Below, one piece after another: positions 9,401 to 16,568 of a stretch of DNA of 38,920 nucleotides. The position numbers and the translations under genes are program-made. Position 1 is the first letter of the stretch. Each line of letters starts with the position of its first letter. A model generated the notes under the pieces. That model searched no databases, was not told the origin of the DNA, and saw nothing but the letters and a program-made list of their open reading frames with translations. The stretch is from NCBI GenBank assembly GCA_016213625.1, contig JACQZZ010000007.1, forward strand, positions 1 to 38,920, given 5' to 3'. The DNA comes from Actinomycetota bacterium (lineage in GTDB: Bacteria > Actinomycetota > Acidimicrobiia > Acidimicrobiales > Ilumatobacteraceae).

Positions 9401-9494
9401 CTGCGACGGTGTCGGGCGACGGGTGACGGCGACGGTCGGCGGGCGGCGTGCCGAGGTCGTGTTCGTCGAAGAGGACGTTCATGCTGAGCGTCAT
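6453..9494 (-). CDS. fdsA: NAD-dependent formate dehydrogenase, alpha subunit with fused delta-like tail
   Basis: This 1013-residue molybdenum enzyme oxidises formate to CO2. In order it carries a ferredoxin-like [2Fe-2S] domain (Cys62, 73, 76, 90), a NuoG-type His122/Cys126/129/135 [4Fe-4S] site, two bacterial ferredoxin clusters (Cys177/180/183/187 and Cys220/223/226/230), and the molybdopterin domain with a [4Fe-4S] cluster (Cys254/257/261/289). Cys382 in VCHSPTG is the molybdenum ligand (Cys, not selenocysteine). Residues 951-1013 (MANQIARQMA, YHLDRFWEHDMRADL) resemble the separate FdsD subunit. The start at 9494 overlaps the upstream gene by ATGA; the upstream in-frame extension belongs to that gene's DNA. 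It forms a complex with the next protein; molybdenum cofactor and FdhD genes are not in the window. Confidence 0.93.
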   Translation of the reverse strand: MTLSMNVLFDEHDLGTPPADRRRHPSPDTVAVVIDGHTVEVPEGTSVMRAAAVCGVDIPKLCATDRLDPFGSCRLCLVEIDGRKGTPASCTTPVAPGMQVTTQSPKLEKLRRGVMELYISDHPLDCLTCAANGDCELQDMSGAVGLREVRYGYEGDNHLSLGKDTSNPYFTFDSSKCIVCSRCVRACEEVQGTFALTIEGRGFGSRVAAGFKGSFFASDCVSCGACVQVCPTATLTENSIIEMGQPRRTVLTTCAYCGVGCSFKAELQGEQVVRMTPYKDGGANEGHSCVKGRFAWGYATHQDRQLQPMIREKITDEWQVVSWDDAIAYTAAKLKDIQHRHGQFSIGGITSSRTTNEEVFAVQKMIRSAFGNNNVDTCARVCHSPTGFGLSQAFGTSAGTQDFKSVEETDVILLIGANPTDAHPVFASRMKKRLREGADIIVVDPRRIDLVRTAHIEAAHHLQLRPGTNVAIVNALAHVIVTEDLVDHRFVQERCDPAEFAAWATFVSQPENSPEAMEAHTGVPAAEVRSAARLFAAARNGAIYYGLGVTEHSQGSTMVMGMANLAMATGNLGRDGVGVNPLRGQNNVQGSCDMGSFPHELSGYRHVSDPTTRALFEGLWGVTIQSEPGLRIPNMFDAAIDGHFKGLFVQGEDIAQSDPNTVHVMAALGSLELLVVQDLFINETAKLAHVFLPGTSFLEKDGTFTNAERRINRVRPAMRAKSGKQEWQVVCELATAMGHPMHYDDASQIMDEIAALTPTFKGVSFAKLDQVGSVQWPCNDAMPLGTPIMHEGTFVRGLGRFSVTPYVPTDERSSRRFPLLLTTGRILSQYNVGAQTRRTENVQWHGEDVLDIHPADAEERGIRTGDEVTLASRVGTTTLRAVVSDRMAQGVVYTTFHHPVSGANVVTTENSDWATNCPEYKVTAVQVSPGHSAATVEIDHPEHRLGALVRMANQIARQMAADPNADAVAATAYHLDRFWEHDMRADLARAIHEGTVTLDDAVLLAMDRLAVQA

Positions 9495-11509
9495 GCGTGG
9501 ACTCCGTTCGGGGCGGGTCGTTGAAAGTCGTCGGTGAAGTGGGTGAGCGCGCTGCGCACCGGCAGCGGGGTGAAGCCACCCATCGCGCACAGCGACGCGT
9601 CGGCCATGACCTCGCAGAGATCGACCAGGGTGGCGATGTTCTCGTCGCGGTCGATGCCGGCGGTGATCTTGTCGATGAGCTCGACCCCACGAGTACTGCC
9701 GATGCGGCACGGGGTGCACTTGCCGCACGACTCGGCCGCGCAGAACTCCATCGCGAACCGCGCCATGGATGCCATGTCGACGGTGTCGTCGAAGACCACC
9801 ACGCTGCCGTGGCCCAGCAGCGCACCCGCGGCGTTGAATGCCTCGTAGTCGATGGGTAGATCGAACTGTTCCTCGGAGAGGTACGCGCCGAGCGGGCCGC
9901 CCACCTGCACCGTGCGCACCGGACGGCCGCTCGCTGTGCCGCCGCCCCACTGCTGGACGAGTTCGCGCACGGTGATGCCGAACGGCACCTCCACGATGCC
10001 GCCGCGGGCGACGTTACCGGCCAACTGCAGCACCTGAGTGCCGCGGCTGCGGCCGGTGCCGAGCGCCGCATACGCCGCCGCGCCATCGGCCAGCACCGAC
10101 GGGAGGGCCGCGAGGCTGAGCACGTTGTTGATGACCGTGGGCTTACCCCACAACCCTTCGATGGCGGGCAGCGGTGGCTTGGCCCGCACGATGCCGCGCC
10201 GGCCCTCGATGCTCTCCATCAACGCGGTTTCTTCGCCGCAGATGTAGGCGCCCGCTCCCACGCGCACGTGCAGCCGGAACACGAAGTCGGTGCCGAGGAT
10301 TCCCCCGGTGGCGCCCACGCCCGTCAACCAGCCTCTGGTCTCGGCGGCGGCGATGGCGGCCCGCACCGTGGCGATGGCATCCGGGTACTCGCTGCGGATG
10401 TAGAGGTACCCGTCGTTCGCACCGACCGCCCACCCCGCGAGCACCATGCCCTCGATGAGCAGGAACGGGTCGCCTTCCATCAGCATGCGGTCGGCGAAGC
10501 TGCCGCTGTCGCCTTCGTCGGCGTTGCACACGATGTACTTCCGGTCGGCCGGCGTGTCGAGCACGGTGCGCAACTTGACACCCGTGGGGAACGCGGCGCC
10601 GCCGCGGCCACGCAGGCCGCTGTCGGTGACCTCGGCGACGACGTCGGCGCTCGACATGGCGAGCGCCCGCTGCAGCCCGGCGAGACCGCCGTGCGCGACA
10701 TAGTCGTCGGGATCACGCGGGTCCACCACGCCGACCCGTCCGAAGGTGACGCGTTGCTGGCCCTTCATCCACTCCATGTCGTGGACGGGACCGACACGCT
10801 TCTCGCTGGTGCCGGCGAGCACCGATGCCACATCGTCGACCGCCACGTTGGCGAACGCGACACGCCCCTCAGGCGTGGACACCTCAACCAGCGGTTCGAG
10901 CCAGAGCATGCCGTGCGAGCCGTTCCGCACCACGCGCACGACTGATCGCGCGGCGAATGCCGCCGCGACGTCGTCGGCACCCGCGGCACGTGCCGCCGCG
11001 TCGGCGGGCACGTACACGGTGACCCCATCGCCGCCGCTGACCAACTGTGTCGACGGTGCGAGCTCGCGACGGGCGACGCTGCCGATGATGGTGACCACCT
11101 CGTCGGCGGTGACGCCGCCGAACAGCCGGCCCTGCGTCGCGACTGCCGGCCCCTGGGTGCACAGGCCGAGGCAGAACACTTCCTCGACCTCCACCGGCTG
11201 ACCTTCGGCCGCGCTCAGCGCGGCATCGTGCAGGACGCCGCCACCACGAGCGAGGCACGCCTCGGCCCGGCACACCTGCACCACCGGACCGGCGGGCGGC
11301 ACCGTGCGGAAGTCCTTGTAGAAGGTGATGACGCCGTGGACCTCGGCGACCGACAGGTTGAACGCGTCGGCCAGTGCGGGAACATGGGCGGAGTCGATGT
11401 AGCCGGCGTCATGCTGGATGGCATGGAGCGCGGGCATCAGACCGCCCGGCCAGGCACGGTGTTCCTGCAGGATCGCGTCGATGTCGCTGAGGTGATGGGG
11501 GTCGCTCAA
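9491..11509 (-). CDS. fdsB: NAD-dependent formate dehydrogenase, fused gamma/beta (NuoE-NuoF) subunit
   Basis: This 672-residue diaphorase subunit passes electrons from the alpha subunit to NAD+. Residues 1-145 are a NuoE/FdsG domain with a [2Fe-2S] site (Cys80, Cys85, Cys113, Cys117). Residues 163-235 match the N-terminal domain of FdsB (TVYVPADAAA, RNGSHGMLWLEPLVEV). The NuoF part follows, with FMN loop GRGGAAFPTG (301-310), nucleotide-site CNADEGDSGSFADR and a C-terminal [4Fe-4S] site Cys595/598/601/641. In Cupriavidus-type enzymes gamma and beta are separate proteins, so this is a fusion. The only possible start is TTG at 11507-11509, since a stop lies two codons upstream. There is no ribosome binding site; a TAGATT box nearby suggests a leaderless message. 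Confidence 0.92.
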   Translation of the reverse strand: MSDPHHLSDIDAILQEHRAWPGGLMPALHAIQHDAGYIDSAHVPALADAFNLSVAEVHGVITFYKDFRTVPPAGPVVQVCRAEACLARGGGVLHDAALSAAEGQPVEVEEVFCLGLCTQGPAVATQGRLFGGVTADEVVTIIGSVARRELAPSTQLVSGGDGVTVYVPADAAARAAGADDVAAAFAARSVVRVVRNGSHGMLWLEPLVEVSTPEGRVAFANVAVDDVASVLAGTSEKRVGPVHDMEWMKGQQRVTFGRVGVVDPRDPDDYVAHGGLAGLQRALAMSSADVVAEVTDSGLRGRGGAAFPTGVKLRTVLDTPADRKYIVCNADEGDSGSFADRMLMEGDPFLLIEGMVLAGWAVGANDGYLYIRSEYPDAIATVRAAIAAAETRGWLTGVGATGGILGTDFVFRLHVRVGAGAYICGEETALMESIEGRRGIVRAKPPLPAIEGLWGKPTVINNVLSLAALPSVLADGAAAYAALGTGRSRGTQVLQLAGNVARGGIVEVPFGITVRELVQQWGGGTASGRPVRTVQVGGPLGAYLSEEQFDLPIDYEAFNAAGALLGHGSVVVFDDTVDMASMARFAMEFCAAESCGKCTPCRIGSTRGVELIDKITAGIDRDENIATLVDLCEVMADASLCAMGGFTPLPVRSALTHFTDDFQRPAPNGVHA

Positions 11510-11517
11510 GACCGTTC

Positions 11518-11523
11518 AATCTA
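11518..11523 (-). promoter_or_regulatory. Candidate -10 box of the formate dehydrogenase operon
   Basis: TAGATT on the minus strand ends 8 bases before the TTG start at 11509, which would put the transcript start within one or two bases of the start codon. No clear -35 is seen. It explains how a TTG start without a ribosome binding site could be used. Confidence 0.45.
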
Positions 11524-11590
11524 CGACACGAGCGGGGCTGATGCGACCACGGTCACACCGATAACCCGCACGACTGTCCCCGGAATTCCA

Positions 11591-12301
11591 TCATGCGGAA
11601 CGGCGGGGCCGAACACCTGGCCGCGAAGGTGATCCCGAGAACTGTCGACCGTCGGAATAGCCCGGATTCGTGTCGGGTCGTCCCCGCTTCGACGTCCATC
11701 GCCACGTGAGTGACACACGCGGATTCGGGGTGTCCGCCGCGGGAATGCCGTGGAGCCAATCGCGCTGACAGGCACCGCCCATCACCAGCAGGTCGCCCTC
11801 GCCGGGCAGCAGCACCAGGTCGTCCGGATCCTTGCCCGCTGGCACCCGCGACGCCAGCGACTCGATCCAGTCGCCGCGACGCCGGATGACGAACGGGCGT
11901 CGCTGACCGAGCACCACGATGGCGATGCGAGTGTCGTCGAGCCACTTCATGCCGCGATCGCTGTGCAGCCCCTGGAAATCCGTGCCGTCGCGATACAACA
12001 GCGCAGCCACGCCATCGAACGGGACGCGATACGTCGCCTGGAGGTGCAGGTCGGTGTGTCGCACCAGCGGCGACGAATCGGCGCGCAACCCCGCGCTCAG
12101 CCGTTGCTCGGGCACGTACTGGTCGTAGCGCAGCACCTCCTGCTGGCCCCATGCGGTGTCGGCCAGCAGTGAGTCCAGCGCACCCCGCGGATCGCGCACG
12201 AACCCATCGACGACGTCGACCCACGATCCCGCGTCGAGGTCTATGCGGCGGACCGTCGCGCGACGGTCGATCGCCAGATCGGGCGGGGGTGGTGCGACCA
12301 T
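11591..12301 (-). CDS. AlkB-like Fe(II)/2-oxoglutarate dioxygenase
   Basis: This 236-residue protein matches the AlkB family, which removes alkyl lesions from nucleic acid bases by oxidative demethylation. Iron ligands are His113-x-Asp115 (LHSDRG) and His184 (DWLHGIP). Arg195 and Arg201 in PRVSLTWRW bind 2-oxoglutarate. The stretch LLPGEGDLLVMGGACQRDWLHG is the family's core strand region. The C-terminal 30 residues are basic and probably disordered. ATG 12301 has no ribosome binding site, but GATACT on the minus strand (12308-12313) ends six bases before it. It lies 81 bases upstream of the formate dehydrogenase operon on the same strand; a functional link is not evident. Confidence 0.88.
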   Translation of the reverse strand: MVAPPPPDLAIDRRATVRRIDLDAGSWVDVVDGFVRDPRGALDSLLADTAWGQQEVLRYDQYVPEQRLSAGLRADSSPLVRHTDLHLQATYRVPFDGVAALLYRDGTDFQGLHSDRGMKWLDDTRIAIVVLGQRRPFVIRRRGDWIESLASRVPAGKDPDDLVLLPGEGDLLVMGGACQRDWLHGIPAADTPNPRVSLTWRWTSKRGRPDTNPGYSDGRQFSGSPSRPGVRPRRSA

Positions 12302-12330
12302 GGCTCCAGTATCGCGGTCGCCGGGGTTGG

Positions 12331-12336
12331 TACGGT
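12331..12336 (+). promoter_or_regulatory. Candidate -10 box for a leaderless transcript
   Basis: TACGGT ends six bases before ATG 12343. The 41-base space between this ATG and the divergent AlkB-like gene is too small for two conventional promoters with untranslated leaders, which supports leaderless starts on both sides. No recognisable -35 is present. Confidence 0.45.
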
Positions 12337-12342
12337 GACCTG

Positions 12343-13170
12343 ATGGACCTCGCCGGGACGAAGCCGTGGTGGCCCTTGGGTGACCTCCCTCAGATGGGCG
12401 AGGCAGTGCGCCACTGGCTCTCGACCAATTGGGATCACTCCCTCACGGTCGGTGAATGGTGGGATCGCCTCGCGGCCGCGGGCCTCACGGTGCCCACGTG
12501 GCAGCGGGCGCACGGTGGCCTCGGCGCCACCACCCCGTTGCAGCACGTCATCGAACAGGAGCTGGCCGCTGCCTCCACGATCGCACCACCGGTCGATGGT
12601 GCCGGCGTTCGAGTGGTCGGCCCAGCCGTCCGGCAGTTCGCCGGACACGACCTCGCCCAGCGATGGCTGGAACCCATCATCCGCGGCCGATCGTCGTGGG
12701 CGGTGCTCCTGTCCGAACCCGATCGCCCCGACCCGCTCGACGCGGAGGCACGCATCCGCACCCAGTGGGAGACGGTGACGCTCTCGGGACAGAAGCTGAT
12801 GCAGCCCGATGCGCAGGACCCCACCCACGCGGTCGTGGTGGTGCGCAGCAACCCGGAGGGCGGCCGCAAGGGACTGGCGTGCGTGATGATCTCGCTCGAC
12901 CACAGCGGGGTCACCGTGGAGAACGGTCTCGTGTCGTTCGACGACGTGCAACTCGGCGTCGACGACCTCCTCGGCCCGATGGACCAGGGCTGGTCCGTGG
13001 TGAAGGTGATGACCCCCTACTTCGAGCGCAGCCTCGCGGGCCGCATTCGAAGGGGCATGGTGCACGTCACGCCCGGCACGGCCGCCGGTCAGCTGGGCCG
13101 CAAGGTGGGCGACGTGCTCAGCTCGGCACCGCCGCCTCCGCCGACCCCTGTGGATCGGCGTCAGCACTGA
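12343..13170 (+). CDS. Truncated acyl-CoA dehydrogenase-like protein
   Basis: This 275-residue protein aligns by eye with the N-terminal and middle parts of acyl-CoA dehydrogenases: WDRLAAAGLTVPTWQRAHGGLG at residues 45-65, LLSEPD near 125, and a beta-domain ending in VSFDDVQLGVDDLLGPMDQGW. The usual C-terminal four-helix domain (about 130 residues), which carries much of the FAD and acyl-CoA site and, in many members, the catalytic base, is absent. The protein ends in a short Pro-rich tail (SSAPPPPPTPVDRRQH). The last 53 bases overlap the convergent MFS gene. The FAD-loop region after LLSEPD is also atypical. It may be a degraded gene or a non-catalytic homologue; true enzymatic activity is doubtful. 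Confidence 0.72.
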   Translation: MDLAGTKPWWPLGDLPQMGEAVRHWLSTNWDHSLTVGEWWDRLAAAGLTVPTWQRAHGGLGATTPLQHVIEQELAAASTIAPPVDGAGVRVVGPAVRQFAGHDLAQRWLEPIIRGRSSWAVLLSEPDRPDPLDAEARIRTQWETVTLSGQKLMQPDAQDPTHAVVVVRSNPEGGRKGLACVMISLDHSGVTVENGLVSFDDVQLGVDDLLGPMDQGWSVVKVMTPYFERSLAGRIRRGMVHVTPGTAAGQLGRKVGDVLSSAPPPPPTPVDRRQH

Positions 13171-14476
13171 ACGCTGCCGCCCGAGCCGCCTCGAGCCGGT
13201 CGGTGGTGAGCAGCCGCCGGGCGAAGAAGAACAGCACCAGGTGGATGCCGGCGTCCACGAAGAACACCATGCGCAGCGACAGTTCGTTGCTCACGAAGTG
13301 GCGCGACACCGCCACCACGAGCCCTCCGAGCGCAGCACCGATGGGGATCATGCCCCAGGCGAAGAAGCGGTAGACGCTGTTCACTCGACCGAGCAGGTGC
13401 GGCGGGATGATGGTCTGGCGGAGGCTCACCGTGATGACGTTCCAGGTGGAGCCGAGCAGCGCGCCGAAGGCGAAGATGACGCCGGTGAGCGGCCACGACG
13501 ACGACAGGCCCACCAACAGCTGCGTCACCGCGGCCGATCCGAGGGTCATCGCGAGGCACGTGCCGCTGCCGAGCGTGCGCGACAGCCACGGGGCGGCGTA
13601 CCCACCGATGATGGCGCCGATGGCGAACCCGAAACCCATGATGGTGAAGGTGAGTGGGGTCACGCCCAGCACGTCCTGCGAGAACAGCACGAACATCGCG
13701 CCGCTCAGGTTCGAGGCCATGTTCATCACGCCCAGGATGATGGCCATCGCCCGCAGCAACGGGTGCCGCCACAACCACCTCACTCCTTCGGCGAGTTCGG
13801 CACGCCACGGCGGTCGCTCGACATCACCATCGGGGTGCTCGACGCGGAACGAGCCGGGAATCGCCGCCACGAGGGCCGCCGCGGCGAAGAACGATCCGGC
13901 GTCGATGAAGAATGGGGCGGAGAACGCGACCAGCAGTAGCAGCGAACCGATGGGCGGGCCGATGAACGTGTTGGCCACCGACTCGATGCTCCACAGGCGG
14001 CCGTTCGCTCGCTCGAGATGCTCGGCCTTCACAATGGACGGCATGAACGTCTGGCCACAGTTGTCGCGCAACACCTCGGCACACCCGAGCAGCAGGGTGG
14101 CGATGATGAGCAACGCGTAGAGGCCGACACGAGTGCCCACCACGTTCTTCACCTCGTCGGGTGCAGGCAGCGAGTCCTGCTGGAAGAACACTGCGATGGC
14201 GATGAGCAGGGTGAACCCGAAACGCAGGGTGTCCATGAGCACCATCGCTCGCTTGCGATCCACGCGATCGGTGATCACCCCCGCCGGCAACGTGAACACG
14301 AGCCACGGCAGACGCTGCGCGGCGGCGACCAGCGCGACGAGCAGCGGGTTGCGGGTGATGGCGGTGGCGAGCCACGGGTAGGCGATGCCCGACATGCCGT
14401 CACCGATGTTCGACAATGCGGTGCCGAGGTAGAGCTTGCGGTAGCTCGCGCCGAGCTTGATGCGTTCACTCGCCAC
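13118..14476 (-). CDS. MFS transporter, EntS/TMS-like exporter
   Basis: This 452-residue integral membrane protein of the major facilitator superfamily belongs to the MFS_3 exporter-like group. Evidence is the opening LYLGTALSNIGDGMSGIAYPWLA, the cytoplasmic loop ITDRVDRKRAMVLMD between the second and third helices, and about twelve hydrophobic segments in two halves with a hydrophilic loop (FRVEHPDGDVERPPW) between them. The start is GTG 14476, supported by GAAGGAGG seven bases upstream; it overlaps the end of the ArsR-type gene by 11 bases, so the regulator and exporter are coupled. The likely role is efflux of a toxic compound that is the regulator's signal. The substrate is unknown. Confidence 0.88.
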   Translation of the reverse strand: MASERIKLGASYRKLYLGTALSNIGDGMSGIAYPWLATAITRNPLLVALVAAAQRLPWLVFTLPAGVITDRVDRKRAMVLMDTLRFGFTLLIAIAVFFQQDSLPAPDEVKNVVGTRVGLYALLIIATLLLGCAEVLRDNCGQTFMPSIVKAEHLERANGRLWSIESVANTFIGPPIGSLLLLVAFSAPFFIDAGSFFAAAALVAAIPGSFRVEHPDGDVERPPWRAELAEGVRWLWRHPLLRAMAIILGVMNMASNLSGAMFVLFSQDVLGVTPLTFTIMGFGFAIGAIIGGYAAPWLSRTLGSGTCLAMTLGSAAVTQLLVGLSSSWPLTGVIFAFGALLGSTWNVITVSLRQTIIPPHLLGRVNSVYRFFAWGMIPIGAALGGLVVAVSRHFVSNELSLRMVFFVDAGIHLVLFFFARRLLTTDRLEAARAAAFSADADPQGSAEAAVPS

Positions 14477-15050
14477 GACGGTCCTCCTTCGGAGCAACAG
14501 GGCGGTTGGTGGGAAAGAAGCCGACGAGGAACGCATACTCGCGATCGCCCCCGCGAGGCATGCGGCTGAACTCGAGCGCGAGGTCCATCACCCGGGCAGC
14601 GAACGCCGCGGCCTGCTCGTCGGGAATGCGCACGGAACGCATCGTGAACGTGGCGGGCAACTGGTCGGCCTCCGGCGACTGGTCGATCATGCTGCGCGCG
14701 TCGCGGAAGAACGGCAGGTCCCCCTCGTACGCGCTGCTGGGGAAGTTGATGGTGCGCGCGGTGCGGCCGTAGAAGCGCTCCTCCATCGCGCGCACCTTGC
14801 GGGTGCGCACCACCTGGAGCAGCCCCGCATCGACCAGCAGGTCCACATGGTGGGCGACCGTCCCCCGGGGCCGACCCACTCGATCGGCGAGCTCGCTGAC
14901 GGTCATGGCCCGTTCCAACACCAGGTCGGTGATGAGCATGCGCAGCGGGTCGGCGATGGCCTTCAGGCGAGCCGGCGTGTCGGCATCGACCTCTTCGGCC
15001 AGTTCGTAGTCGAGGGCGTGTTCGGGATGGCGGTCACCAATGTCCGACAT
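14466..15050 (-). CDS. ArsR-type winged-helix transcriptional regulator
   Basis: This 194-residue regulator has an N-terminal ArsR-like winged helix: RLKAIADPLRMLITDLVLE, MTVSELADRVGRPRGTVAHHVDLLVDAGLLQVVRTRK. It is followed by a C-terminal region of about 100 residues I cannot assign, possibly ligand-binding. ATG 15050 is preferred to upstream Met codons because a TAATGT box (15058-15063 on the minus strand) ends seven bases before it. A 24-base imperfect palindrome covers both the -10 box and the start codon, as expected for autorepression. It is the first gene of an operon with the MFS exporter, and divergent from the GH127-like gene. Confidence 0.87.
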   Translation of the reverse strand: MSDIGDRHPEHALDYELAEEVDADTPARLKAIADPLRMLITDLVLERAMTVSELADRVGRPRGTVAHHVDLLVDAGLLQVVRTRKVRAMEERFYGRTARTINFPSSAYEGDLPFFRDARSMIDQSPEADQLPATFTMRSVRIPDEQAAAFAARVMDLALEFSRMPRGGDREYAFLVGFFPTNRPVAPKEDRRGE

Positions 15051-15062
15051 TTGTCGAACATT
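15039..15062. promoter_or_regulatory. Palindromic operator over the ArsR-type gene start
   Basis: AATGTCCGACAT followed by TTGTCGAACATT forms a 24-base imperfect palindrome (20 of 24 positions symmetric). It spans the start codon (15050) and most of the -10 box TAATGT (15058-15063, minus strand). A dimer of the regulator bound here would block transcription initiation directly. The divergent glycosidase start is 51 bases away and could also be influenced. Confidence 0.6.
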
Positions 15063-15113
15063 AGACACTTCCCGGCCATTCGTCAAGGGTCGTTCGCGGG
15101 CAGACTGCTCGCC

Positions 15114-16568
15114 ATGTCTCGTTCGCTGCCGCCGAACACGTTCTGGGGATCACGCTGGCATCAGGTCGGCACGGTCACCGTGCCCCATCTGCTCGCGCGA
15201 CTCGAGTCGCACGGTGCGGTCGACCACTTCCGCTCCCCCGACGCGCCGAGACGCGGATGGTGGTTCGCCGACAGCGACGTGTACAAGTGGCTGGAGGGCG
15301 CGGTGCTCGCCGAGCGCCTCGACCTGGCCGAGCCGGTGGCGGAGGCCATCGTCGGCGCACAGGCAGCCGACGGCTACCTGCACACCTTCTTCGCCGAGCG
15401 GCGCTACCAGCGGTTGGAAGGTTCCCACGAGCTGTACTGCATGGGCCACTTCATCGAGGCGGCAGTCGCCCACCACGCGATCACCGGCGACACGTGGTTG
15501 CTCGACGCGGCCGTTCGGGTGGGCGACCACGTGGTGGCCGAGTTCGGCCCCGGCGGCGCGCACGAGGGCGCCACCGATGGGCACCCCGAGATCGAGATCG
15601 CACTCTGCGCACTCGGCCGCGCCGTGGGCGACTCGCGCTACGCCCTGCAGGCACGCCGCTTCGTCGACGCAGTTCCCGGTGCGCTGGACCGCCCGAGCGG
15701 ACACGCCGTACGCGCGTTGTATCTCGCCACAGGAGCATGGGACGCGGCGATCGCGCTCGACGACCACGAACTCGCCGACACGGTGCGCCGCTGGTGGACC
15801 GAGCTCGTCGACACGCGGATGTACATCACCGGCGGCGTCGGCGGCCGGTGGGTCAACGAGAGCATCGGCCGGCCGTACGAGCTGCCGAACGAGATGGCAT
15901 ACGCGGAGACGTGTGCCGCAGTGGCCGCCGCGCGTCTCGCCGAACGACTGGGCGATGTGGCCATCGAGCGTCGCATCACCCACAACGCGTTGCTCGCCGG
16001 AGTGAGCGACGACGGGTGTTCCTGGTTCTACTCCAGTCCACTCACGGCGACACACGGCGACGAGGCCAACCCGTGGTACTTCGGCGACTTCTCCGCCAGT
16101 TCGGTACTCGAGCGGTTTCCGGCGAGGCGACTCCCCTGGTACGACGTCACCTGTTGCCCCACCAACCTCACACGGTGGCTCGCGGCGCTGCCCGACTGGC
16201 ACGGCGCCGACGACGACCCGGTGAGCGAGGCGCTCGCCGCGTCGCCGCGAGCGGTGCAGGGCCATCCGCGCAACGAGGCCGCACGCGGGTGCGTCGCAGT
16301 GGAGCTCGGCCCGTTCGTGCTCTGCGCCGAAGAGGCCGACGTCCCCTCGCTTCGGGGTGGCGACATCGCACTGGTCGAACTCGGCCAGGTCGCGCCCTGC
16401 GCCGACGGGCTTCCCGGAATCGACGCGGTGCTGCAGCCCATCGCTTGGGAGGGTGCCGCGTTCGGCGGCCACGAGCGACGTGACGAACCTCGACACGGCA
16501 CGCTGCGTCCGTTCCACTCGTGGGGCAATCGAGGCTTCGGGGCGATGACCGTGTGGTTGCGTCGGTGA
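15114..16568 (+). CDS. GH127-like beta-L-arabinofuranosidase-family glycosidase, shortened
   Basis: This 484-residue protein has the (alpha/alpha)6-barrel of the DUF1680/GH127 family. Residues matching the Zn-Cys/Glu site of Bifidobacterium HypBA1 are all present: Glu265 and Cys267 (YAETC) and Cys347-Cys348 (VTCCPTN). Other conserved parts are DGYLHTFF, HELYCMGH and YITGGVGG. After LAALPDW (about residue 362) it passes quickly to HPRNEAARGCVAVELGPFVLC, skipping roughly 100-150 residues of beta-sandwich normally found there, so it is shorter than the 658-residue HypBA1. No signal peptide is seen, so the substrate would be a small arabinoside inside the cell. It overlaps the MFS gene downstream by GTGA. 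The start is ATG 15114. Confidence 0.85.
   Translation: MSRSLPPNTFWGSRWHQVGTVTVPHLLARLESHGAVDHFRSPDAPRRGWWFADSDVYKWLEGAVLAERLDLAEPVAEAIVGAQAADGYLHTFFAERRYQRLEGSHELYCMGHFIEAAVAHHAITGDTWLLDAAVRVGDHVVAEFGPGGAHEGATDGHPEIEIALCALGRAVGDSRYALQARRFVDAVPGALDRPSGHAVRALYLATGAWDAAIALDDHELADTVRRWWTELVDTRMYITGGVGGRWVNESIGRPYELPNEMAYAETCAAVAAARLAERLGDVAIERRITHNALLAGVSDDGCSWFYSSPLTATHGDEANPWYFGDFSASSVLERFPARRLPWYDVTCCPTNLTRWLAALPDWHGADDDPVSEALAASPRAVQGHPRNEAARGCVAVELGPFVLCAEEADVPSLRGGDIALVELGQVAPCADGLPGIDAVLQPIAWEGAAFGGHERRDEPRHGTLRPFHSWGNRGFGAMTVWLRR

Noticed and set aside
7125..9524. 799-codon open frame on the plus strand opposite formate dehydrogenase alpha
   Set aside because: The product is His/Arg-rich with no domain, while the minus strand holds a complete Fe-S and molybdopterin enzyme.
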